In this document: piece by piece, positions 1 to 10,259 of the stretch
How positions within the stretch are numbered: the stretch's first letter is position 1
Layout: the number at the start of each line of letters is the position of its first letter
From: Bifidobacterium phasiani
GTDB taxonomy: Bacteria > Actinomycetota > Actinomycetes > Actinomycetales > Bifidobacteriaceae
NCBI RefSeq assembly: GCF_019331775.1
Contig: NZ_JAHBBD010000007.1
Coordinates: 1 to 64,000 of the forward strand
Reading direction: 5' to 3'
DNA length: 64,000 nucleotides
Translations under genes and position numbers: made by a program
The notes under the pieces: generated by a model
What the model saw: the letters and a program-made list of their open reading frames with translations, nothing else
The model's database searches: none
What the model was told of the DNA's origin: nothing

Positions 1-1
1 C

Positions 2-97
2 CTCGGCTTCACCAACCTCGGCAACTACATCACCAGAAGCCTCCTGCACGCCGGAGGATTCAGACAAACCATACGGGAACGAATCTCACAACCATGA
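2..97 (+). pseudogene. 3' end of a transposase, probably ISL3-like
   Basis: The reading frame is open from the window edge to a TGA at 95-97 and gives about 31 residues containing GFTNLGNYITRSLLHAGG. This resembles the C-terminal tail of ISL3-type DDE transposases, where a G-F-x-N-x-x-N-Y-x-x-R-x-L-L pattern is common. The body of the gene lies outside the window, so it cannot be said whether the element is intact. The assignment rests on a short tail only. Confidence 0.45.
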
Positions 98-291
98 ACC
101 CGACACACACGAAAACCGGAAGAGCCGGCATACGACTCGCACTCATACCCTTTGGTGCGTTCGTGTATAGCAACTGTCAAGGTATGCACGGGCACACCCA
201 TCGCTCGCACGTTCCACGAAGGCATCGCTTCCACTATGCGGAACAATATCTGAAATCACAACGCACCCTCCGTGTCTCTGCAATATTGCCG

Positions 292-1236
292 CTACCGCAG
301 ATCCGCAACCCCAAACGGAATATGCACCGACGGGATATGCAACTTGAATCCGTCGAGGTTCGCCATCTGGTCGTCGAAGAAAATATGCGGCCGCAGCTTG
401 TTCAGCACAGGCGCCTTGTCCAACCCGCCCAAAAAGAACGCATCGTCGACCGTCAACCCCCACTGTTCCAGAGTGCGGATCGCCCGCTTATGAGCCGGCG
501 CATTCCTCGCCGTCACCAATGAGACCCGCAACGACGGCTTCTCCGCCATATCGCTGCGCCGCTCCGCCTCCTGCAACTGGTTGATGCCGGCCAGAAGACG
601 CCGCAGCGGGCCGCTTTCCAGCGGCTGGTCCGCGTGTAGACGCTCATATTCGGCATAACGGCTCAACGCGGTCGCCGAGTCCTCTTCCTCCATCTCCCGG
701 TACACGCGTTCCGAGGAATCCCCGGCAAGCACCCCATCGAAATCGAATGCGACCCTCAGCTCATTGCCGTCGTCCTCGAAATCCTGGGCATACGGCAGCA
801 CGCACCCGGCGGGCAGCCCCTCCGACACGGCGGCATTGACGTCGTCCACATTGGCGGTGAGGAACAACGACATGTTGAACACGTCCATATAGGCGAACGT
901 CGACATGCCGCTGCGGAACACGGCGCGGGTGATATCCAAGCCGTAGTGTTCGATGCTGTTCATCACCCGCAGACCGGTCTTCGGACTGTTCCGGGAAAGC
1001 ACAATGACCTCGACGCCATACCGTCCGTCGTCGAACAACGTGTTGAACCGCAACAGCCGCGAAATGAACGGGAACGCGACACCCGGCCGCAGCGGCTCGT
1101 CCACACGGTCGTTCTGGTACGCCTCGTACGCCGCCACGCCCTGTTGACGGAAGATCTCGTCGCTCTGGGCCAGGTCGAACAGGGCGCTCGACGCCACACC
1201 GATTACCAGCGCCTTCTCACGCAACAAATCCGACAT
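292..1236 (-). CDS. 5'-nucleotidase (cytosolic cN-I/NT5C1-like)
   Basis: This 314-residue protein matches the 5'-nucleotidase family related to eukaryotic cytosolic 5'-nucleotidase I. These HAD-fold enzymes remove phosphate from nucleoside 5'-monophosphates in the cytoplasm. Visible signatures are FDFDGVLAGDSSE near residues 168-180 (nucleophile and acid/base aspartates), SLVTARNAP near residue 240, and IFFDDQMANLD near residue 285, which fit HAD motifs I, II and III/IV. The N-terminal VIGVASSALFDL and EVIVLSRNSP stretches are also typical. It ends the leftward gene run after rmlB, 70 bases downstream of it, but has no obvious role in polysaccharide synthesis. The ATG start keeps the full family length. 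Confidence 0.85.
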   Translation of the reverse strand: MSDLLREKALVIGVASSALFDLAQSDEIFRQQGVAAYEAYQNDRVDEPLRPGVAFPFISRLLRFNTLFDDGRYGVEVIVLSRNSPKTGLRVMNSIEHYGLDITRAVFRSGMSTFAYMDVFNMSLFLTANVDDVNAAVSEGLPAGCVLPYAQDFEDDGNELRVAFDFDGVLAGDSSERVYREMEEEDSATALSRYAEYERLHADQPLESGPLRRLLAGINQLQEAERRSDMAEKPSLRVSLVTARNAPAHKRAIRTLEQWGLTVDDAFFLGGLDKAPVLNKLRPHIFFDDQMANLDGFKLHIPSVHIPFGVADLR

Positions 1237-1306
1237 GATGCCACCCGCCTTCCGATACGGTACGTACAGTGTGGCACAACATCACCGACGGCGCCAACCT
1301 CTAAGG

Positions 1307-2389
<1,083 letters not shown>

Positions 2390-4222
2390 TCACTGCGCGA
2401 TGGCGCAGGCATCGGTATTGTACGTGATGCCCGTATCAAGCCATCCGGCGGGAGTCTGGTCGACCTTCAGATCGTTTTGAGCATTGGCGGATGTCGTGAC
2501 ATCGAAATCGAACGTCACAGTCGCTCCGGGCTCCAAATAGGCAACGTTGGTCAGCAGAGACTTGCCGTCCATGGTTTTCTCCGACTGGTCGCGAACATCG
2601 CCCGTCGACTGGAAATTCGAGATCGATCCGCCGGCCGGAGCGTAGAACAGCATGCGCTGCACCGAGGTTCCGGGCTCCATGACGTAATCGCTGCCGACCG
2701 ACGCCTGCTCGGGCCCCAGAATGTATTCCGTAGCGCTCCACAGTTCTTCCGACGTCATCGTGTTGGTGATGGTATACGTCACGTGGTAGGTCTGCGATCC
2801 ATCATCGTTGCAGGACGTGCGGGTGACGGTTCCGCCGCGCTGCAGATACCAGCCCATCTTGGAGCCGTGCTGCTCGTTCAGGTAGATGCCGACCTCCGGT
2901 TCCTCCTCGCTTTCGGGCGCGTTCTTCGCGAATCCGGCGCCCTGGAAGTACTCGGCCTCGTCCTCGTGGAACGTGTAGGCGTAGAAGTGCCGGCTTTCGG
3001 CCAAGGAGCCCATCGTCTGCGCGATCTGCATCATCTTGTCCATCGTCATGTTCGAGAACGCGCCGTCCATCACCGCGGAGGCGACATATTCGAAGTAGGC
3101 GTCCTGATACGCGGGAGCGAACTCCTTGTAGATGGTGTTCAGCATAAATTCGGCGGTGTTGTCGCCGGTCAGCACGCTCCCGTTGTCAAGCGTGATGTCG
3201 CCGTTGATGCGCACCATCTCCTGGATGAAGACCGGATCGATGGCGATGACGCCGTCGATGTCGCAGGCGTACTGCGAGCGCTGCCATACGGTATTCAGCA
3301 TCTCGGCGACACGGGAAAAATCCGGCGCCGCGAACAAATCGCGGACGTCCATCGAGAATCTCAGCGGGCTGCTGAATACGTCATGCTCCTCGGCAGTGGC
3401 GCTTTCACCGAGCGGAATAAATTCAGTGTTCGAATGGAACTCCCCCACCGAAATCGTCCCGTTATCCACCTGCATCGTACCCAGCGAACCGACCAGACCG
3501 CCGCCGGAGCGCTGCTCGGAGGTCGTCTGCGCGACCAGCAGGTAGGTCCGCGGGCCGTCCTGCCCCAGCAGCTTCGGCATCGCCTGCACCATGCCGCTGA
3601 CCTGGTCGAGCATGTCGGCGACCTTGTTGATCTGTTCCTTGCCCTGCTCGTAGGCGGAACGCACCATGCCGATGTGCGGCTGCGGCAGCGCGTTGATCGT
3701 GTCCGCCTGCTGCTGCACCAGCTCGTTGGCCTGCGCGAACCCGCTCTGCGCGTCCACGATCGGCTGCAGGTTGAGCTGGCCCTCCCCCTCGCCGCTCAGG
3801 CCGGAGTTCATCAGCGTCTGCACGGTGCCCGCCAGCGACGGGAGCGTCTCGCCGACCAGGCCGTCGACCACGTCGACCATGCCGCGCACGGCGGTGACGT
3901 CGTCGCCGAGCACCGGCACGTAGGAGGCCACCTGCCACAGCGTGCCGTCGGTGATCTCCTTGGCTGCGGAGGCGTGGGTCTGCGCCTGCCCGATCGCGGC
4001 GTTCATCGTGTCGGCGTCGCGCAGCTGGCTGATGTCCTGCAGACCGGAGACGGCCTCGACGGCGGCGAGCTCGTGGTCGCGCACGTCCATCGCCTGCCGG
4101 TAGAACCGCCACGCGCAGAACCCGCCGACGGCGCCGAACACCACCAGCACGCCGAGCACCGCCAGAACGACGTTGCGCACCGCATGGGATCGCCTGCGTG
4201 CGCCGTGCATATGTCTCGCCAT
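2390..4222 (-). CDS. DUF4012 membrane protein
   Basis: This 610-residue protein belongs to the DUF4012 family, often encoded in actinobacterial and bifidobacterial polysaccharide clusters. It has a basic N-terminus followed by one membrane segment (NVVLAVLGVLVVFGAVGGFCAW, residues 18-39) and then a long extracytoplasmic region. The conserved QTTSEQRSGGGLVGSLG core is near residue 230. No catalytic residues are established for the family. LytR-CpsA-Psr-type partners are often found nearby elsewhere, so a role in polymer transfer or attachment is possible, but that is inference. CAGGAGAT precedes the ATG. It lies between the priming transferase and rmlB copy 1, on the same strand. Confidence 0.85.
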   Translation of the reverse strand: MARHMHGARRRSHAVRNVVLAVLGVLVVFGAVGGFCAWRFYRQAMDVRDHELAAVEAVSGLQDISQLRDADTMNAAIGQAQTHASAAKEITDGTLWQVASYVPVLGDDVTAVRGMVDVVDGLVGETLPSLAGTVQTLMNSGLSGEGEGQLNLQPIVDAQSGFAQANELVQQQADTINALPQPHIGMVRSAYEQGKEQINKVADMLDQVSGMVQAMPKLLGQDGPRTYLLVAQTTSEQRSGGGLVGSLGTMQVDNGTISVGEFHSNTEFIPLGESATAEEHDVFSSPLRFSMDVRDLFAAPDFSRVAEMLNTVWQRSQYACDIDGVIAIDPVFIQEMVRINGDITLDNGSVLTGDNTAEFMLNTIYKEFAPAYQDAYFEYVASAVMDGAFSNMTMDKMMQIAQTMGSLAESRHFYAYTFHEDEAEYFQGAGFAKNAPESEEEPEVGIYLNEQHGSKMGWYLQRGGTVTRTSCNDDGSQTYHVTYTITNTMTSEELWSATEYILGPEQASVGSDYVMEPGTSVQRMLFYAPAGGSISNFQSTGDVRDQSEKTMDGKSLLTNVAYLEPGATVTFDFDVTTSANAQNDLKVDQTPAGWLDTGITYNTDACAIAQ

Positions 4223-4563
4223 GACATCTCCTGTTCACCCCAAGCGGCGCATCCCATCTGTCTACGGACCGCACGCCGCGCCTTCCGGACACCCCCACGT
4301 ACCGACGCGCGGACGACCGTGTTGCCGACTTTCCATGGTGGCACAGCGAACCGTGCCGCCGCAAGCGAACGACCGATTTCTCCACACACTCTTGCCCACC
4401 GCCGGCGGCCGCCGCGTCCTACCCCCGTCGCCGCGCAGGCATGCCGGCGGCGCCGCACATGGACCAGCCCAACCCCGACGACACGCAGGCAGGAGCGCAC
4501 CGACGGAAACGCACCGACGGCGGGACGGCGCGCATCGACAGGCTCCGCCGCACGCAAAACCGG
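4223..4563. other. GC-rich intergenic gap, no gene seen
   Basis: This stretch of about 340 bases between the priming-transferase stop and the DUF4012 start shows no frame with a convincing start, ribosome site and protein. A short inverted repeat around 4335-4365 (CGGCACGGTTCGC on the minus strand, with matching GGCAC on the other arm) could act as a weak hairpin. The DUF4012 gene probably has its own leader here. Confidence 0.5.
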
Positions 4564-6354
4564 TCAGTACGACCCGGTCCCGCGGAACACCACCATCACG
4601 GTCTTCGCCAGAATCGCCAGGTCGCCGGTGATCGACCAGTTCTCGATGTACGAGACGTCGAGGAACTCGCTCTGTTCCTGCGACAGGTCGGAGCGTCCGG
4701 AGACCTGCCACGGGCCGGTGATGCCGGGCTTGACGAGCAGGCGCGTCGAGTACAGAGAGCCGTAGCGCGCCACCTCGTCGGGCAGCGCCGGGCGCGGGCC
4801 GACCAGCGACATGTCGCCCTTGAACACGTTGAAGAACTGCGGGAACTCGTCCAGCGAGGTCTTGCGGATGAACTTGCCGACCTTGGTGATGCGCGGGTCG
4901 TCCTTGAGCTTGAAGATGAAGCGGTCGGTCTGGCCGCGCTCCGCGGCGAGCTTCGCCTTGATCTCCTCGGCGTTCGTGACCATCGAGCGGAACTTGTACA
5001 TCGTGAACGGCTTGCCGTGGATGCCCACGCGCGTCTGCTTGAACAGCACCGGACCGCCGTCGTCGAGCTTGATGGCTATGGCGACGCCGAGCATGATCGG
5101 CGAGCTGACGACCAGCGCCACGGCCGACAGCACCACGTCGACGACCCGCTTGATCGCGTACGTGGTCGCGCGGTACTGCGGCAGGCTGGCGATCAGCACC
5201 GGCTGCTCGACCGAGTTGCGCAGATACAGCCGGTGGCCGCCGATGTCGGCCAGCGACACCGAGATCGCCAGCTCGATGCCCAGCGACTCGATGGCCAGCG
5301 ACATGGCGTGCAGCAGCTTCGAGTCGCGGGTGAGCACATCGGCGATGTACACCTCCTGCACGCCCATGCGTTCGATGGTGCGCGCGAACCGGGAGCCGAA
5401 GTTCAGCACGCGCAGCTCGTCGGCGCCCTCGATGTCCGGGTCCGGCACGAAGTTCGTGACGACGTAGGCGTCGTCCTCGCTGGGGTCCGGGGCGATCGGG
5501 CACACGGCGACCGGCACGTAGCCGAGCGAGCTGTTGCGCCGCATCAGCCGCAGCGTCTTGTTGATGCCCTCCGACGAGCCGACGACCACGGTCGTGTACT
5601 TGCATTCGCCGCGGCGGCGATGGCGGTGCAGCAGGCAGCGCATCATCCAGCGGGCGAGCAGCTCGCATACCAGCCCGACCAGCGGCGCGACGATCAGCGC
5701 GGTGCGCGGCAGCCGCAGGTCCAGCATGAACGCCACGCAGCTCGCCAGCACGATCGTGAAGATCGCCGCGTTGATGAGCTTGGTGTACAGCTCGTAACCC
5801 TCGGCCATCACATGCCGGTGGTACGCGCCGGCGAAGACCAGGCACAGCAGCCCGACCACGCAGTACGACAGCAGGAACAGCCAGACCGGCATGACCTGCG
5901 TCACCGTGTCGTAGGCCCCCGGGTTGAACGCGAAGCAGATCGCCAGCGACACCAGCATCACCAGCACGTCCACCGCCACCAGGGCGGCGACGTACAGGTA
6001 CCGCCACAGCGGCCGGCGGCGGATGGACCGGAACACCGACTGATCGGTCTCCGGGAACGGCGTGTTCGCGAACGTCATCGGCTCGTGGCGGTCGGCGGTT
6101 TCAGCGGCTCCGTCGGCAACCCCGGCGGCCCCGGCGGCGCCGGAAACCCCCGCAGGCGATACCCCCGTAACCCCCTCTACGGCAGACGGTTTATTTGCGT
6201 CACCCGCGTCCCCCATAGCGACGTCGCCGGCGCCCTGCGCATGCAGCAGCCCCCTACGCTCGCGCACGCGCCGCTCGCGCGCCGACGACGTCATACGGAC
6301 GCCAACAGGAAGCTCCTGCGTGCGGAGCTCCTGCCCTTCTCTCTCAGTACCCAT
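4564..6354 (-). CDS. Undecaprenyl-phosphate sugar-1-phosphate transferase (EPS priming glycosyltransferase)
   Basis: This polyprenyl-phosphate hexose-1-phosphate transferase (WcaJ/RfbP/CpsE type) loads the first sugar phosphate onto undecaprenyl phosphate at the inner face of the membrane and so starts repeat-unit synthesis. The 596-residue protein has a disordered N-terminus, about four membrane helices (from about residue 95), a soluble middle domain, a fifth helix (VVDVVLSAVALVVSSPIML) and the C-terminal catalytic domain. That domain carries GGPVLFKQTRVG, YKFRSM, TSLDEFPQFFNV and MSLVGPRPALP; the Asp-Glu pair is the expected catalytic element. I chose ATG 6354 over TTG 6378 because GGAGGG lies just upstream and the likely promoter would leave almost no leader for the longer form. 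The sugar is not determined by sequence. Confidence 0.93.
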   Translation of the reverse strand: MGTEREGQELRTQELPVGVRMTSSARERRVRERRGLLHAQGAGDVAMGDAGDANKPSAVEGVTGVSPAGVSGAAGAAGVADGAAETADRHEPMTFANTPFPETDQSVFRSIRRRPLWRYLYVAALVAVDVLVMLVSLAICFAFNPGAYDTVTQVMPVWLFLLSYCVVGLLCLVFAGAYHRHVMAEGYELYTKLINAAIFTIVLASCVAFMLDLRLPRTALIVAPLVGLVCELLARWMMRCLLHRHRRRGECKYTTVVVGSSEGINKTLRLMRRNSSLGYVPVAVCPIAPDPSEDDAYVVTNFVPDPDIEGADELRVLNFGSRFARTIERMGVQEVYIADVLTRDSKLLHAMSLAIESLGIELAISVSLADIGGHRLYLRNSVEQPVLIASLPQYRATTYAIKRVVDVVLSAVALVVSSPIMLGVAIAIKLDDGGPVLFKQTRVGIHGKPFTMYKFRSMVTNAEEIKAKLAAERGQTDRFIFKLKDDPRITKVGKFIRKTSLDEFPQFFNVFKGDMSLVGPRPALPDEVARYGSLYSTRLLVKPGITGPWQVSGRSDLSQEQSEFLDVSYIENWSITGDLAILAKTVMVVFRGTGSY

Positions 6355-6392
6355 AACCCCTCCGCCCTCCCTCCCCAAGCTTTACCCGCACC

Positions 6393-6425
6393 AGCATAAA
6401 ACGAATAGGGGGGGGGGGCTGTCAA
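6393..6425 (-). promoter_or_regulatory. Candidate promoter with an 11-base C tract in the spacer
   Basis: Read on the minus strand, a perfect -35 hexamer TTGACA (6420-6425) is followed by a G and 11 consecutive C (plus-strand G at 6408-6418), then TATTCGTTT, then a -10-like TATGCT (6393-6398). The spacer is 21 bases, about four longer than the usual 17. TTTTAT at 6396-6401 would give a spacer of 18 but is a poor -10. Transcription from here would leave a leader of about 30 bases to ATG 6354. Slippage in the C run would change the spacer and therefore promoter strength. Confidence 0.6.
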
Positions 6426-6809
6426 ATTTTTGCAGCGGTTCCTACGTTCACTTACTATACCCCCTCGCGGCGCGACAACCCCATACTGCCCACTTCAAGC
6501 GGCGTCGCCCATGTCATAAAACGGCGAGAATCCGCCACATACGAGGGCATGCACGCCGCCCGGACATCCTTGATCCGGAGTGCCGACGCGCGGCGGCGGA
6601 CATCCTTCGTCCAAGACGACGCCGCATGCCGGGCAGGCCGCCTCCGTCCGGAGCGCCGCGCACGACGGACGAATCATCCCGGTCCGGAACGCCGCCAACG
6701 CTGCGGACGGGCCATCTGCCCGGAGCGCCGCGCACGACGGGCGCGGGGCGGATACGACGATGCCGCCCCACCGGGCGGTCCGGCGGACGCGGCATGCGAT
6801 ATCGCGGGT
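6426..6809. repeat. Intergenic region with short direct repeats
   Basis: This gap lies between the 804-aa gene's stop and the EPS priming promoter. A 21-base GC-rich sequence starting CCGGAGCGCCGCGCACGACG occurs perfectly at 6648-6668 and 6720-6740. Diverged relatives begin near 6575 and 6683, giving an irregular array with about 36-base steps. No gene is supported; the long frames here are antisense or spurious. A short AT-rich patch at 6421-6470 holds the priming-transferase promoter upstream region. Confidence 0.55.
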
Positions 6810-9224
6810 TTACTCGCCTTCCGACAGTACCCCCGCGTCGCCCTGCGAGCTTTCGCCGGTACCGGTCTGGCCGCCGGCGTTCGGATCCGCCGGGGTGTCC
6901 GCGCCGCCGTCCGACGGCGGGACGGTGCCGGTATCGACACCCGCGCCACCGTTGTCGCCGCCGGTGCCCGTGTTGGTACCGTTACCGGTACCGGTGCCCG
7001 TGCCAGTCCCGGTTCCGGTGCCGCCCGTCCCGGTGCCGCCGGTGCCCGCCCCGCCGCCGGTGTTGCCGTAGTTGTAGCCGTACCCGTAGTCGTAGTACCC
7101 GTTGTCGGTGGTCGTGTTCTGCTGCGCGTTCTGCGCCGACAGTTCCTCCATCGACGCGTTCACGCCGTCGCTGGCCGTCTGCAACGCGGTCTGCGCGTTC
7201 TGCAGGGCCGTCAGATCGGGGTTGTCCTGCTGCAGCAGCTCGTTCGCCGCGTTGATCGCCTCCTCCAACGTGACGCGGGTGGCGTTGTCGGCCACGGCCC
7301 ACAGGCTGTTATTCAGCAGGGTCTGCGCGTCGTTGACGGCGGTCTGCAGCGCGTCACGGGCGCTGGTCGTGTCGGCGGCGGTCTTCGCGTCGCGGCTGTC
7401 GGCCACGGCCTTGGCGGCGGCGACGACCTTATCGGCGCTGTCGGTGAGCTGCTGCGCCAGGTCCCGGTTCGTCTCGGCGTGGCGCTGCAGGTCCGCGGCG
7501 GACAGCGACGTGCCGCAGGCGGCGGCCTCGTCGATGGCGTTCGCCTCGTCGACGGCGTCGCTCAGCGCGCTTACGGTGGCGGCGTCCGCGACCTGGTCGA
7601 CGGTGATCGCCTGCTCGTCCTGCGTGTCGGCGAGCGCCTGGTCGAGCGCGTCCCGGGCCGTGTTGTACTCCTCGGACGCGCCGGTGCACGCGGACAGCGC
7701 CGCGGTACGGTCCGCGTCGCTTTCGCGGTTGCGCCACAGCAGCACGCCGCCGACGGCCACGGCCGCGACCAGCACCACGACGACGATCGCGATGGCCACG
7801 GGTTTGAGCGACCGCTTCTTGGGCTGCCCGGATTCCTCGGACGTTTCGGATTCCCCGGACTTCCCGGGCTCGCCCGATTCCTTGGTCTGCGGTTCGGCGC
7901 CCTGGGCGCCCTGCGCGGCGGCCGGCATGGCCTCGGTGGGCGCCTCGCCGCTGATGACGCTGTCGAAGTCCAGCGCCGGCATGGGCGCGAAGGCGACGGT
8001 CTCCTGCGCGGCGGGGCCGCTTTCCGGGAAGAGTCGCGTGCCGTCGAGCACCGAGGTCTCCTGCGCGGGTTCGGTCGGCGCGATGGGGATTGTGGCGGAT
8101 GTGGTCTGGTCGGGGCCGGGCGTGCCGGTGCCAGTGTCGATTGCAGTGCTGATGTCGGAGGCGGTGCCGCTGCCGGTTGCGGCGACGGCTGCGTCGGCGC
8201 CGGACGCTCCGCCGAGCGCGGCACCGGCCACGCTGCCAGCTGCGCCGCCAGTTGCGCCGTCGGTCACGCCACCGGCGCCGATGATCGCGGTGCGTTCCCC
8301 CGCCGCGGAGGCGTCGGTCATCGCCATGGTCGTCTCGCCGGCGGACGGCAGCGGCGTGCCGAGCACCGCGGTGCCCACGTCGGCGTCGGCGTCCGAGGTC
8401 TGATCGGCGAGGTTCGACGCGTTCCGGGAGGCGATCACCCGGGTCTGCGCGCTTGAGGGTACGCCCTTGGGCGCCGCGTGGCGCGGGCCATCCGTGGGCT
8501 CGTCGCTGGGGTCGGGCGCGGGGAATTCGATGGGCGGGATGTCCCAGAACGTGTCGACAACGTCGCCGTTCTTGACCCTGGGGACCGGCGGTTTCGGCGG
8601 CTTGCCGGCGTTGGCCGCCGCGCGCTGCAGGATGTCGACCGTTGCTTCGGCCGGTTCGTCCGATGCGGCTGACGTGGCCGATGTATCCGATGTGTCTGAC
8701 GCGGACGGGAACAGCGGAGGCTTGGGCGCGGCGGATTCCGCGGGGGTGTCGGCGTCGGCGTTCGTGCCGGTCGCCGAGGAGGTCGATGCCGCGGGCGACG
8801 CGACGCTCGGCGCGCCCGCCGCGCTCACCGTATCCGCAGCGCCGGACGTATCCGGGAATACCGTCGCATTCGAAGGCGCAATCGGTTCCGCGGTGTTCGG
8901 TGCGCTCGGGAATGCATCCACGCTCGGCTCGGCAACCGGTTCCGCGCCATCGGAGGAATCGGGCATGCTCGGGAATGCCGGTACGCCCGAGGGGGCGTTG
9001 GCGTTCGCTGCCTCCGCCGCCCCCGACGTGTCAGAAACCCCCGGGAACCCCGCGGCCCCCGTATCGCCGGCGGCGGTGGTCGCCGATTGCGCCGGCTCGC
9101 CGTTCTTGCCGGCGGAGTCCGCCGATGGGTCGGAAGCGGATCGAGCGCCGGCCGTCATCGGCTGATTCGGCGGCATTGGAAAGCTCAAATCCATATCGAT
9201 ATCGGAGTGGCTGCCATCGCTCAT
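6810..9224 (-). CDS. Large disordered single-pass membrane protein of unknown function
   Basis: The 804-residue protein is not assigned to a family. Residues 1 to about 465 are Ala/Ser/Pro/Asp-rich and probably disordered and cytoplasmic. A basic KKRSLK motif leads into one membrane segment (VAIAIVVVVLVAAVAVGGVLLW, about residues 475-496). The outside part is Ala/Asp/Thr-rich helix of roughly 200 residues (EEYNTARDALDQALADTQ and similar) with two cysteines (SACTG, AACGTS), then a Gly/Thr/Asn tail with TGTGTGTG-like repeats and YGYNYG. Bifidobacterial proteins of this build are sometimes named colicin-transporter-like, without proof. ATG 9224 has GAGGGACGG about 8 bases upstream. It sits between the BY-kinase and the priming transferase on the same strand, so a cell-envelope role is plausible. 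Confidence 0.8.
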   Translation of the reverse strand: MSDGSHSDIDMDLSFPMPPNQPMTAGARSASDPSADSAGKNGEPAQSATTAAGDTGAAGFPGVSDTSGAAEAANANAPSGVPAFPSMPDSSDGAEPVAEPSVDAFPSAPNTAEPIAPSNATVFPDTSGAADTVSAAGAPSVASPAASTSSATGTNADADTPAESAAPKPPLFPSASDTSDTSATSAASDEPAEATVDILQRAAANAGKPPKPPVPRVKNGDVVDTFWDIPPIEFPAPDPSDEPTDGPRHAAPKGVPSSAQTRVIASRNASNLADQTSDADADVGTAVLGTPLPSAGETTMAMTDASAAGERTAIIGAGGVTDGATGGAAGSVAGAALGGASGADAAVAATGSGTASDISTAIDTGTGTPGPDQTTSATIPIAPTEPAQETSVLDGTRLFPESGPAAQETVAFAPMPALDFDSVISGEAPTEAMPAAAQGAQGAEPQTKESGEPGKSGESETSEESGQPKKRSLKPVAIAIVVVVLVAAVAVGGVLLWRNRESDADRTAALSACTGASEEYNTARDALDQALADTQDEQAITVDQVADAATVSALSDAVDEANAIDEAAACGTSLSAADLQRHAETNRDLAQQLTDSADKVVAAAKAVADSRDAKTAADTTSARDALQTAVNDAQTLLNNSLWAVADNATRVTLEEAINAANELLQQDNPDLTALQNAQTALQTASDGVNASMEELSAQNAQQNTTTDNGYYDYGYGYNYGNTGGGAGTGGTGTGGTGTGTGTGTGTGNGTNTGTGGDNGGAGVDTGTVPPSDGGADTPADPNAGGQTGTGESSQGDAGVLSEGE

Positions 9225-9550
9225 CGTCAGACCGTCCCTCTCATACGCGTCTTACATGCTCTCTGAGGAATAGTGTAATAATTTCGGCGACGAACCCCCA
9301 TCCGATGCCGCGTTACAGTGCCCATGGGGGCATATTCATATGAAATATTCACATCCCGGAGGGGGCGTCTGCCGCCGATTCGGTGACCGCTCCGGCGCGG
9401 CGCGAGGCATCATTCGCACCCCGACCAGGGCCGCAACGAGGTGATGGTCACGGCCCGGTACGGGGACGTTCACGGCCCGAGGACTGGACCGAGTTCAGGC
9501 GGGCTCGACCCACACCGCGTAATCACGAACCACGCTATATGGCTTATATG
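9225..9550. other. Intergenic leader region, no gene seen
   Basis: These 326 bases hold the likely promoter of the leftward 804-aa gene; an AT-rich patch with GTAATAATTTCGG lies at 9269-9282. No small frame has both a ribosome site and protein-like sequence. Confidence 0.5.
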
Positions 9551-9714
9551 TAGCGGATTCGAAGACTTGCAGACACCCATCTGCGCTAGGTGAGGCATCT
9601 TTCCCGGAAGACCGCGAGTATGAATGGCGGTATTCCGCGCCCGATACTCGGGCTATGGCGCCCCGGATGCCCCACGTAATGGAGATAGGTGTCTGCAGGC
9701 CCCTAAATCCGCTA
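9551..9714. repeat. 164-bp imperfect palindromic element, copy 1
   Basis: The sequence opens with TAGCGGATT and closes with AATCCGCTA, and the arms match inward for almost the whole length. TGCAGACACCCATCT at 9569-9583 pairs with AGATAGGTGTCTGCA at 9683-9697. The centre can fold again through GAGTAT and ATACTC at 9618-9651. A related element of about the same size is at 48536-48698. It has no coding capacity and could be a non-autonomous mobile element or a structured transcript. Confidence 0.7.
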
Positions 9715-9973
9715 CAGCTAATCAAGGAACACCTCCCACAGGCAGCAACGGGCAGCGCCGCGCGCCTCCCGGCTGCCTCTGAAGCCCCGCGAGCGGAAGC
9801 GCTCCACGTCCGGGCCACAGAATGCCCACCGAAAGCACCGACCGCCATCCAAAGCGCAGAGCACCCAGCTAAATCACAGAACGCCCTCAGACCGCGGAAT
9901 GCATCAAATCGCCCATCCCATCCCACCCAAGCCAGATACGCCGTCCCAAAGCAAATTGCCCCATCACCCAGCA

Positions 9974-10229
9974 CACAATGTGCGTTGACAACAGCGAACC
10001 GTACCGTACCAACCCGCATCATGCCGCACCCATTGACACCGACACGACGCGCACAATGTGCATTGCGCAGCGTCGGACTATACCGCGTCGGGCCGCAGCA
10101 CTCCACGCCCATCGACGTCAGCGCGACATACACAATGTGCGCCATGCGACAGCGAACCGTACCGTACCGAACCGCACCATTCCGCGCCAGTGGCGCGGAA
10201 TGGACACCGGCACGATACGCACAATGTGC
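9974..10229. repeat. Array of four GCACAATGTGC-type palindromes
   Basis: The 11-base palindrome GCACAATGTGC, or a version with one changed end base, occurs at 9973-9983, 10051-10061, 10130-10140 and 10219-10229. Spacing is 78, 79 and 89 bases. The first and third copies are followed at the same distance by ACAGCGAACCGTACCGTACC (20 bases), so the larger repeat period is about 160. The same palindrome recurs at 12254 and, as a pair, at 61381 and 61450. Confidence 0.65.
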
Positions 10230-10259
10230 GCAGGGTTACAGCGACCCGCAACCCCTAGC

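Noticed and set aside
6549-8456. 635-residue plus-strand frame rich in Arg and Gly
   Set aside because: It crosses the repeat region and is antisense to the 804-aa gene, with composition typical of a shadow frame.
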